A stretch of 6,108 nt of DNA from Devosia sp. (GTDB taxonomy: Bacteria; Pseudomonadota; Alphaproteobacteria; Rhizobiales; Devosiaceae): the NCBI GenBank assembly GCA_025352765.1, contig JANXSI010000465.1:1-6108 (forward strand). The letters are read 5' to 3'. The notes beneath the pieces are model-generated. The model saw only the letters and a list, made by a program, of their open reading frames with translations, made no database searches and was not told the DNA's origin. Numbering within the stretch: the first letter of the stretch is position 1; the number at the start of each line of letters is the position of its first letter. Shown here piece after piece: positions 1 to 5,210 of this stretch. The position numbers and the translations under genes were made by a program.

Positions 1-525
1 TACGCCCAGGGCGACAAGGCCGGGCCGCTGTATCTCGTCGAATTCGGGACCGTGCGAATCTGCCGCCTTACCGCCGACGGACGCCGGCAGATCACCTCGT
101 TCTGCACGGCCGGCGACGTCTTCGGCCTCGAAGAGGGCGACGAGCATCAATCTTATGCCGAGAGCGTCGACGGCGTCGGCGTGCGGTCGCTGCGGGCGGT
201 CAACAGCGCGGCGTTCGCCCAGAAGCTGCTCAGCCTCGCGCTGCGCCGCCTCGCCCGCGCCCAGCGCCACGCGCTGCTTTTGGGCCGGCTCAATGCCAAC
301 GAAAAGATGGCGGCGTTCCTCCTCGACCTGCTGGAGCGGCAGGAGTCGGACGACATCGTCAACCTGCCGATGCAGCGCAACGACATCGCCGACTATCTTG
401 GCCTCACCTTCGAGACGGTCTCTCGCGTGCTGCGCGTGCTCAAGGACCGGCGCATCATCCGGCTGCTGTCGGTTGACCGGATCGAAGTCATCGATATCGC
501 GGCACTGACCGCACTGGGCGACTAA
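1..525 (+). CDS. Crp/Fnr family (FixK-like) transcriptional regulator, 5' partial
   Basis: This is the C-terminal part of a Crp/Fnr DNA-binding regulator; the reading frame is already open at base 1 and ends at TAA 523-525, leaving 174 visible residues. Visible residues 1-75 are the end of the cyclic-nucleotide-binding-like beta-barrel (LYLVEFGTVRI, then ITSFCTAGDVFGL), which lines up with the FNR sensor domain. Residues 76-110 form the dimerisation helix, and 124-150 the winged helix-turn-helix (RNDIADYLGLTFETVSRVL). Recognition-helix residues Glu138, Ser141 and Arg142 match the E..SR triad that reads TTGAT half-sites in FNR and FixK. The residue aligned with FNR Cys122 is Arg (near residue 62), so an FNR-type iron-sulfur cluster is unlikely; the N-terminal region that would carry the other cysteines is outside the window. 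A GTG at 52 lies inside the barrel and is not the real start. The family is secure; the FixK-like assignment is inference. Confidence 0.93.
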   Translation, partial: YAQGDKAGPLYLVEFGTVRICRLTADGRRQITSFCTAGDVFGLEEGDEHQSYAESVDGVGVRSLRAVNSAAFAQKLLSLALRRLARAQRHALLLGRLNANEKMAAFLLDLLERQESDDIVNLPMQRNDIADYLGLTFETVSRVLRVLKDRRIIRLLSVDRIEVIDIAALTALGD

Positions 526-544
526 ACCCCGCAAACCTGCATGC

Positions 545-570
545 CGGCCGTGGTCGAACGATCACGGCTG
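545..570 (+). terminator. Hairpin after the Crp/Fnr gene, possible terminator
   Basis: An inverted repeat 20 bases past the TAA pairs 545-555 with 560-570 (CGGCCGTGGTC / GATCACGGCTG), giving about 11 pairs including two G-U wobbles around a GAAC tetraloop. It is followed only by TGAGTTT, not a good T-run, so it could be a weak intrinsic terminator or a 3'-end-stabilising structure. The position between two same-strand genes 156 bp apart supports a transcript end here. Confidence 0.45.
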
Positions 571-681
571 TGAGTTTCGCAACATATACCAGTTGCATTC
601 GTCTCATTTTGATCGCCCCGTCGTACCGACCAGTATCGAACACAGCCGAGGGCACCGGGCTTCTCGACGGAAGGGGCGTCG

Positions 682-1725
682 TTGAGCACCAAGCGGCCTG
701 TTCCGGCGGAAATCCCCGCCGACGTGATCGACGCTCTCGCCCGCGCCCTGGTCGATGCTTCGACGGTTCCGGTGCTGCTGCTCGATGCCAAGCTGACCGT
801 GATCGCCGCGAGCGCTTCGTTCTGCGAGGCGTTCCAGTTCGATCCGCGCAACGTCACCGACCATGAGCTGTCGGAACTGGGGCGGGGCGAGTGGGACACG
901 CCGCCGCTCCGCTCGCTGCTGCGGGCGACACTCTCGGGCTATGCCAAGATCGACATTTACGAGATGGACCTCAAGCGCCGGGACCGCGAACCGCGCCGGC
1001 TGGCGCTCAACGTGGTCAAGCTCAATGGCCAAGACCGGAACGTGTGGCTGCTGCTGACCATTTCGGACATAACCGACCAGCTTGCCGCGGAGGCGCTGCG
1101 CGAGGTGCTGGTGCGCGAAAGGGCCGTGCTGCTCCGCGACATCCGGCACCGGGTGGCCAACAGCCTGCAGATCGTTGCCAGCGTGTTGTTGCAGAGCGCC
1201 CGCGACGTGCCGCCGAGCGATTCGCCGCTGCGTCTTGACAGTACCCGGGGACGCGGACGGTCGATCACAGCCATCCAACTGCAGTTGGCGGGCGACGACA
1301 CAGGCGCGGTGGCGATGCGTCCCTATTTCGAGCAATTGTGCGACAGCCTTGGCGGATCGATGATCGGCGACCACGAGCAGATTACTCTCGACGTCGATAT
1401 CGACGACAGCATGTGCTCGTCCGAAGATTCGATGGCGCTCGGGCTGATCGTCACGGAGCTGGTGATCAACGCGCTCAAGCATGCCTTCCCGGACCAGCGC
1501 AAGGGCGGGATTCGGGTCAGTTATGGATCGAGCGCCGACGACTGGACGCTCAAGGTCAGCGACAACGGCGTGGGAACGCGCGCGGCCAGTGGCAAGCCAG
1601 GGCTGGGCACCGGCATTGTCGATGCACTGACTCGAAACCTCGGGGCCACGCAACTTGTCTCAAGCAGCAGTTCGGGAACGAGCGTATCGATCACCGCCGG
1701 CGCGGTCCCCGCTCGCGCAGCCTGA
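682..1725 (+). CDS. PAS domain-containing sensor histidine kinase, HisKA_2 type
   Basis: This is a cytosolic two-component sensor kinase of 347 residues with no signal peptide or membrane segment. Residues about 20-133 form a PAS-like sensor (VPVLLLDAKLTVIAAS, then EWDTPPLRSLL, ending WLLLTISDITDQ). A short linker helix (134-150) leads to the phosphoacceptor helix LLRDIRHRVANSLQIVASVL, with predicted phospho-His156, typical of HisKA_2. The ATPase domain carries an N-box (ELVINALKHAF, Asn263, His267), G1 (SDNGVG, Asp294) and G2 (GLGTG, 307-311) and lacks an obvious F-box, as usual for this group. The second dimerisation-helix segment (about 184-195) is unusually basic. TTG 682 is chosen because GGAAGGGG (669-676) sits 5 bases before it and the in-frame stop at 610-612 is followed by no ATG. 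A weak promoter-like pair, TTGATC 608 and CAGTAT 631, lies upstream. No response regulator is adjacent; partners of HisKA_2/HWE kinases are often encoded elsewhere. Confidence 0.9.
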   Translation: MSTKRPVPAEIPADVIDALARALVDASTVPVLLLDAKLTVIAASASFCEAFQFDPRNVTDHELSELGRGEWDTPPLRSLLRATLSGYAKIDIYEMDLKRRDREPRRLALNVVKLNGQDRNVWLLLTISDITDQLAAEALREVLVRERAVLLRDIRHRVANSLQIVASVLLQSARDVPPSDSPLRLDSTRGRGRSITAIQLQLAGDDTGAVAMRPYFEQLCDSLGGSMIGDHEQITLDVDIDDSMCSSEDSMALGLIVTELVINALKHAFPDQRKGGIRVSYGSSADDWTLKVSDNGVGTRAASGKPGLGTGIVDALTRNLGATQLVSSSSSGTSVSITAGAVPARAA

Positions 1726-1813
1726 GCGCCAGAGGCGACTCGCCTGAGACCGCGACGCCAGTGGCCGATCGTGCTAGCCGGAAGGTCAAAGCGCATCCGG
1801 CAGGGAGTACATC

Positions 1814-2506
1814 GTGGTTCCGTGGGTTGAAATCGACAGGGCGAAGGTGCCAGGCGGCCACGAACTGCGCCTGATGCAGAGGGGCGCGGAATTTTCCATC
1901 ATGGCCGGGGCCATCGCGCTGATGAGCAGCCGGATCAAGGGCTCCGAAGAGGCACTTGCACGCCTCGCCGCCGACCGTATCGGGGCGCGGCCCAAAGCCA
2001 GCGTGCTGATCGGCGGGCTAGGGATGGGATTCACGCTGCGGGCGGCGCAGGCGGCGCTCGGCAAGGATGCCAAGCTGGTGGTCGCCGAACTCGTGCCGAC
2101 AGTCATCGCCTGGGCCCGCGGGCCGCTGCGGCCGGTGTTCGGGGATTGTCTCGACGACCCCCGCGTGTCGGTGATCGAGGGCGACGTGAGCGGCTTCATC
2201 GCGGGCCGCAAGGGTGCCTATGACGCGATCCTGCTCGATGTCGACAATGGGCCATCGCCGCTGACGCGCGACAGCAACGAGGCGATCTACGGCATGGCGG
2301 GGTTGAGCGCAGCGCGGACAGCACTGAAGCCCGGCGGCGTGCTGGCGGTGTGGTCGGCCGAACAGAACCCGGCGTTCACCAAGCGGCTGGTGACCTCGGG
2401 TTTTACGGTCGAGGAGGTGAAGGTGCGCGCCAATGGCTCGGGCGGCGGGGCGCGGCACCGGATCTGGGTCGCGACGCGACCGGGCGGCGCGTCGGCGGCC
2501 GCCTAG
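1814..2506 (+). CDS. Spermidine synthase-like SAM-dependent (methyl)transferase-fold protein
   Basis: This 230-residue protein has a class I Rossmann fold of the spermidine synthase/methyltransferase type. Motif I is VLIGGLGMGFTLRAA (64-78). Strand 2 ends in Glu92 (VVAELVPTVIAWAR), followed by the adenine-site segment VIEGDVSGFI (Asp124) and the strand-4 motif YDAILLDVDNGP (Asp142, Asp144), where aminopropyltransferases hold their catalytic Asp; LKPGGVLAVWS (171-181) is strand 5. The N-terminal 60 residues resemble the spermidine synthase lead-in in layout, but I do not see the usual polyamine-binding Gln and His-Glu motifs, so aminopropyl transfer is doubtful and a methyltransferase role is equally possible. 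GTG 1814 is chosen because AGGGAG (1802-1807) precedes it by 6 bases. It lies 88 bp after the kinase on the same strand, with only a small 5-bp inverted repeat (1733-1745) between, so co-transcription is possible. No polyamine decarboxylase gene is nearby. The substrate is unknown. Confidence 0.85.
   Translation: MVPWVEIDRAKVPGGHELRLMQRGAEFSIMAGAIALMSSRIKGSEEALARLAADRIGARPKASVLIGGLGMGFTLRAAQAALGKDAKLVVAELVPTVIAWARGPLRPVFGDCLDDPRVSVIEGDVSGFIAGRKGAYDAILLDVDNGPSPLTRDSNEAIYGMAGLSAARTALKPGGVLAVWSAEQNPAFTKRLVTSGFTVEEVKVRANGSGGGARHRIWVATRPGGASAAA
2503..2506. other. Palindromic CTAG serving as the stop of two convergent genes
   Basis: The plus-strand spermidine synthase-like gene stops at TAG 2504-2506, and the minus-strand DUF6481-like gene stops at TAG read from the complement of 2503-2505. 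The two reading frames therefore overlap tail to tail by 4 bp. No terminator hairpin can lie between them, so transcripts from each side must enter the opposite gene unless they are stopped by Rho or within coding sequence. Confidence 0.9.
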
Positions 2507-2862
2507 CGCTTGCGGTTCTTGCGGGCAGCGTAGCGACGATCGCGCTCGGCCTTCTGTTCGGCCTCGAGGGCGACGAGCCGGTCGGCTTCGGCCCGGGCTG
2601 CGGCTTCAGCGGCCTCTGCGGCAGCGATCGCGGCGGCTTCTTCTTCGACCTTCTGGCGGGCGGCGGCTTCCTGCTTCAGGCGCTCGCGCTCAGCGCGTTC
2701 GGCGGCCTTGGCGGCGGCGGCGGCGGCTTTTTCGGCCCGGCGCGCCATAACTTCCGGATCGTCGGGCTTGGGCGCGCTCTTGAGTTTTTCGAGGAGCTGC
2801 TTCTTGGCGTCGGCGGCGGTCTTCAGGCGCTCGGCAAAATTGTCGGTTCTTGGGGGTTTCAT
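2503..2862 (-). CDS. DUF6481-like small Ala/Glu/Lys/Arg-rich coiled-coil protein
   Basis: This 119-residue protein matches my recollection of the alphaproteobacterial DUF6481 family: an N-terminal NFAERLKTAADAKKQLLEK segment (8-26), a PKPDDPEVMARR linker (31-42), a long charged Ala-rich helix (about 40-105) and a basic RRYAARKNRKR tail (109-119). By my count 37 residues are Ala, 30 are Lys or Arg and 23 are Asp or Glu, so it should be highly helical, soluble and net basic. There is no signal peptide, no membrane segment and no cysteine. The function is unknown; a nucleic-acid or ribosome-associated role is only suggested by the basic tail and by the DEAD-box helicase gene upstream on the same strand (143 bp gap). 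The ATG (complement of 2860-2862) is preceded by a modest CGGAAAAAGA Shine-Dalgarno region. The gene is intact and has the expected family layout. Very low sequence complexity makes any homology call sensitive to compositional bias. Confidence 0.8.
   Translation of the reverse strand: MKPPRTDNFAERLKTAADAKKQLLEKLKSAPKPDDPEVMARRAEKAAAAAAKAAERAERERLKQEAAARQKVEEEAAAIAAAEAAEAAARAEADRLVALEAEQKAERDRRYAARKNRKR
2710..2727. repeat. Six tandem GGC trinucleotides
   Basis: GGC is repeated six times without interruption. On the coding (minus) strand this is six identical GCC codons for Ala46-Ala51 of the DUF6481-like protein, flanked by Lys45 and Lys52. Tracts of this kind can change by whole codons through replication slippage without breaking the frame. 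Confidence 0.85.
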
Positions 2863-2968
2863 CGATCTTTTTCCGTTGGTCCGATGGTGCGGCGCTCACG
2901 CGGCCGGCAGTCTTGAGTCTGTTGACGCGTGCCCTAGCGCATCGCGTCGCGTGCTGTCGATTGGTAAA

Positions 2969-2985
2969 GCAGCGCACCGCGCCGC
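2969..2985 (-). terminator. GC-rich hairpin downstream of the helicase gene, possible weak terminator
   Basis: Read on the minus strand, GCGGCGC (complement of 2979-2985) pairs with GCGCTGC (complement of 2969-2975) through seven pairs including one G-U, around a GGT loop, and is followed by TTTACC. It lies 20 bases after the helicase stop, in the 143-bp gap before the DUF6481-like gene. The T-run is short, so partial read-through is likely. If it works, the small gene would need its own promoter; I do not see a convincing one. Confidence 0.3.
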
Positions 2986-3005
2986 AAAAGCTTGAAGACC
3001 GCCGG

Positions 3006-4856
3006 TCAGCCAGCGGTCTTGCGCGGGTGCTGCTCGGCGCCCTCGGCGGACCGCGGCGGCTTGCTGGCCTTCTTCTTGCCCTTGGCGAAGGCAAAGCCTG
3101 TGTCGAGCCGCTCGCCCTTGTCGGAGCGCACCTTGAAGCCGGATTCGCGCGGGGCATAGGAGGTACTGCGCGGCGCGGGCGCGCCCTCGGCCCGGGTGAT
3201 GGTCACACCCTTTTCGCCACTGCCGGCCCGGGCGATCTGCTGGGCGAAGTCTTCGGCCTTGTCGGCGGCAATTTCGAAGCGGGTGTGGGTCTCATCGATC
3301 TTAATCGAGCCGACGTCACGCTTGGTGAGGCCGCCGGCCTTGCAGATCATAGGCAGGAGCCATTTGGGATCGGCCCGATGCTTGCGGCCGAGCGACAGGT
3401 TAAACCAGACGCCGCCGACCATGTCGGGCGCGCGCGACGGACGCGGCTCGGCGCTGCCATCGGCGACGGAACGCTCCTCGAAGCGCTTGTCGCGGCGGGC
3501 GGTCTTGTCGGCAAATGCCGCAACCGGGGTATCGGAAATCTCTTCCGGCACCGGACGGGCAGCGAGCTGCTGGCGCAGATAGGCGGCGGCGAGCTGTTCG
3601 GGCGTAAGCTTGGCCATCAGCTCGGCAACGATCGGGGCCTCCGCCTCGTCGGGTGGGGTGGTGGCGAAGGCGGCGTCGAGGATCTGGCGGCGGTAGCGCG
3701 CCTCGATCTCGGCAACGCCGGGGGCAGCGCGGACGGTGGCCTCGAGATTGGCGAGCTTGAGCACCCGGCTCGCCGCACCGCGACGGTGGGCCGGAACGAT
3801 CATTACACAGACGCCCTTGCGACCGGCGCGGCCGGTGCGGCCCGAGCGATGCAAAAGGATGTCCGGATTGGTCGGCAGGTCCGCGTGGATCACGAGGTCG
3901 AGGTTGGGCAGATCGATGCCGCGGGCGGCGACGTCGGTGGCGACACAGACCCGGGCGCGTCCATCACGCATGGCCTGCAGCGCGTTGGTGCGCTCGGCCT
4001 GACTGAGCTCGCCCGACAGCGCGACGACGGCGAAGCCGCGGTTGGCGAGGCGGGCCGTGAGGTGCTTTACGGCTTCGCGGGTGTGGCAGAAGACCAGCGC
4101 GTTGCTCGAATCGAAGTACAGCAGCGTGTTGATGATGGCGTGCTCGCGCTCGCTCGGATTGACTGGCATGAGCTGATATTCGATGTCGGCGTGGCGCTCG
4201 GTGGCAGCGGTCGCAGTGAGGCGCACGGCGTCGCGCTGGAAGGTCTTGGCAAGCCGGGCAATGGCCGGCGGCACGGTGGCCGAGAACATCAGGGTACGGC
4301 GCTCTTCGGGCGCGGCGGCGAGGATGAATTCGAGATCCTCGCGGAAACCCAAATCGAGCATTTCGTCGGCCTCGTCGAGGACGACAGCGCGCAGGGCGCT
4401 CAAATCGAGCGAATGCTTATTGATGTGGTCGCAGAGCCGACCGGGGGTGCCGACGACGATATGGGCGCCTCGATCGAGCGCCCGGCGCTCGGTGCGCATG
4501 TCCATGCCGCCGACGCAGGAGACGATGACGACGCCGGCATCGGCATAAAGCCAGGCAAGTTCACGCTGGACCTGCAGGGCGAGTTCGCGGGTCGGGGCGA
4601 TGACGAGGCCGAGCGGCAATGCCGCGGGGCCGAAGCGCTCGGCGCCATCGAGCAGCGTCGGCGCAATGGCCATGCCGAAGGCGACGGTCTTGCCTGAGCC
4701 GGTCTGGGCCGACACCAGCAGGTCGGCGCCGGTGTTGGTGTCCTCAAGGACCGCCAACTGCACGGGGGTCAGCGTGTCGTAGCCATGGGCGGCGAGCGCC
4801 GAGGCCAAAGCGGGGTGAATGGCGGCGGGAGCCGCGGGAGTGTCGGTCGATGTCAT
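3006..4856 (-). CDS. DEAD-box ATP-dependent RNA helicase with DbpA-type RNA-binding domain
   Basis: This 616-residue ATP-dependent RNA helicase resembles DeaD/CsdA and DbpA, which remodel rRNA and structured mRNA. Core motifs are complete and in order: Q motif (GYDTLTPVQ, 25-33), I (AQTGSGKT, 50-57), Ia (PTRELA, 88-93), GG and TPGR (116-117, 137-140), II (DEAD, 161-164), III (SAT, 192-194), IV (ALVFCHTR, 253-260), V (ATDVAARGID, 306-315) and VI (HRSGRTGRAG, 336-345). After a variable linker (about 395-475), residues 479-556 (VGGVWFNLSLGRKHRADPKWLLPMI to VTITRAE) form a DbpA/CsdA-like RNA-binding domain. A basic Lys/Arg-rich tail (about 575-616) follows. ATG 4854-4856 is chosen because homology begins soon after it and an AAGG lies 10 bases upstream, inside a 14-bp palindrome; the frame stays open to 5144, but those 96 residues do not look like the family. 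The DUF6481-like gene lies downstream on the same strand. Cold induction is known for relatives but not shown here. Confidence 0.95.
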   Translation of the reverse strand: MTSTDTPAAPAAIHPALASALAAHGYDTLTPVQLAVLEDTNTGADLLVSAQTGSGKTVAFGMAIAPTLLDGAERFGPAALPLGLVIAPTRELALQVQRELAWLYADAGVVIVSCVGGMDMRTERRALDRGAHIVVGTPGRLCDHINKHSLDLSALRAVVLDEADEMLDLGFREDLEFILAAAPEERRTLMFSATVPPAIARLAKTFQRDAVRLTATAATERHADIEYQLMPVNPSEREHAIINTLLYFDSSNALVFCHTREAVKHLTARLANRGFAVVALSGELSQAERTNALQAMRDGRARVCVATDVAARGIDLPNLDLVIHADLPTNPDILLHRSGRTGRAGRKGVCVMIVPAHRRGAASRVLKLANLEATVRAAPGVAEIEARYRRQILDAAFATTPPDEAEAPIVAELMAKLTPEQLAAAYLRQQLAARPVPEEISDTPVAAFADKTARRDKRFEERSVADGSAEPRPSRAPDMVGGVWFNLSLGRKHRADPKWLLPMICKAGGLTKRDVGSIKIDETHTRFEIAADKAEDFAQQIARAGSGEKGVTITRAEGAPAPRSTSYAPRESGFKVRSDKGERLDTGFAFAKGKKKASKPPRSAEGAEQHPRKTAG

Positions 4857-5179
4857 CGGCAAGGCGCCTTGCAATTTGGCAGTAAAAGCGGGGGGAACTG
4901 GCCCAAATCCGAGCGTGGCGGCGGCATAGGCCGCACCGACAACCGAAACTATGGGGTGATCGCGAGCCCCCTTCTGCCCCAAACGGACGAAAATAGCTAG
5001 CGGCGTCGGCGAACGAGGCGGAATGCGATGCGAATCATCATGAACGGCCTGCTTTCGGACCGCCCGGATTCTCGCCAATTGGCCGCGCGGAGGTAGACGG
5101 CGGTGGCGATTTCCGGTCACTATAGGCAAGGCTCGATGAGCCAAGACAAGGACCCCGCAAAGGGGCCGGGAGGATATTG
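4857..5179. promoter_or_regulatory. Divergent intergenic region between helicase and GMC oxidoreductase genes
   Basis: This 323-bp stretch lies between two genes that point away from each other, so it should hold both promoters and the helicase 5' leader. I found no convincing -35/-10 pair on either strand; a lone TATAGG at 5121-5126 would suit the plus-strand gene but lacks a -35 match. Visible structure includes the 14-bp palindrome at 4859-4872, a GCGGC/GCCGC hairpin near 4922-4935, GGCTCgatGAGCC at 5130-5142 and CCCCgcaaaGGGG at 5153-5165. Two short plus-strand ORFs with plausible ribosome-binding sites occur at 5028-5096 and 5136-5210. No known riboswitch was recognised. Confidence 0.5.
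4859..4872. promoter_or_regulatory. 14-bp perfect palindrome covering the helicase Shine-Dalgarno
   Basis: GCAAGGCGCCTTGC is its own reverse complement and ends 2 bp before the helicase ATG (complement of 4854-4856). The only good Shine-Dalgarno candidate for that start, AAGG on the minus strand, is inside it. It could be an operator, or could let two transcripts pair or form a small hairpin that hides the ribosome-binding site. A chance palindrome is not excluded in GC-rich DNA. Confidence 0.4.
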
Positions 5180-5210
5180 TTGTCGGGGGAAGAGTACGAT
5201 CACATCGTGA
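5136..5210 (+). CDS. Candidate 24-codon leader ORF overlapping the GMC oxidoreductase start
   Basis: ATG 5136 is preceded by AAGG (5128-5131) and opens a 24-codon frame, MSQDKDPAKGPGGYCC then RGKSTITS, ending at TGA 5208-5210. It overlaps the first ten codons of the oxidoreductase in a different frame. It may be a translated leader peptide that couples translation, a chance ORF, or the true N-terminus of the oxidoreductase separated by a one-base indel or a -1 slip near GGGGGAA (5185-5191). I have no homology for the peptide. Confidence 0.2.
   Translation: MSQDKDPAKGPGGYCCRGKSTITS

Noticed and set aside
608..621. TTGAT half-site that might be an FNR/FixK box upstream of the kinase
   Set aside because: The second half-site at the required spacing reads CCGTC rather than ATCAA, so no FNR-type palindrome is formed.
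604..1653. 349-codon minus-strand open frame opposite the histidine kinase
   Set aside because: The plus strand has clear PAS, HisKA_2 and ATPase motifs and a Shine-Dalgarno; the antisense product is His/Arg/Gln-rich with no recognisable domain.
1733..1745. AGGCGACTCGCCT inverted repeat just after the kinase stop
   Set aside because: The stem is only about 5 bp around a 3-base loop and no T-run follows, so it is too weak to call a terminator.
2350..2916. Gly-rich plus-strand frame across the DUF6481-like gene
   Set aside because: The Gly/Phe-rich translation is the reverse reading of Ala and Lys/Glu codons on the other strand, and it overlaps two better-supported genes.
2953..2985. tRNA-like stretch TTGGTAAAGCAGCGCACC
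   Set aside because: It resembles a D-arm, but there is no matching anticodon stem, no T-loop GTTCGAATC-like sequence and no acceptor stem.
2850..4697. 615-codon plus-strand open frame opposite the helicase
   Set aside because: It lies antisense to a helicase with every DEAD-box motif intact. Long antisense frames are expected in GC-rich coding DNA, and its Gly/Arg-rich translation resembles no family I know.
4894..4917. GGAAC ... CGTG, similar to an alphaproteobacterial EcfG stress promoter
   Set aside because: The spacer is 15 rather than 16-17 bases, the last base differs from CGTT, and it points away from the helicase with over 260 bp to the next plus-strand gene.
5118..5126. CACTATAGG, similar to the 3' part of a T7 promoter
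   Set aside because: Only nine bases match and the upstream half is absent, so this is neither a T7 promoter nor evidence of vector sequence.
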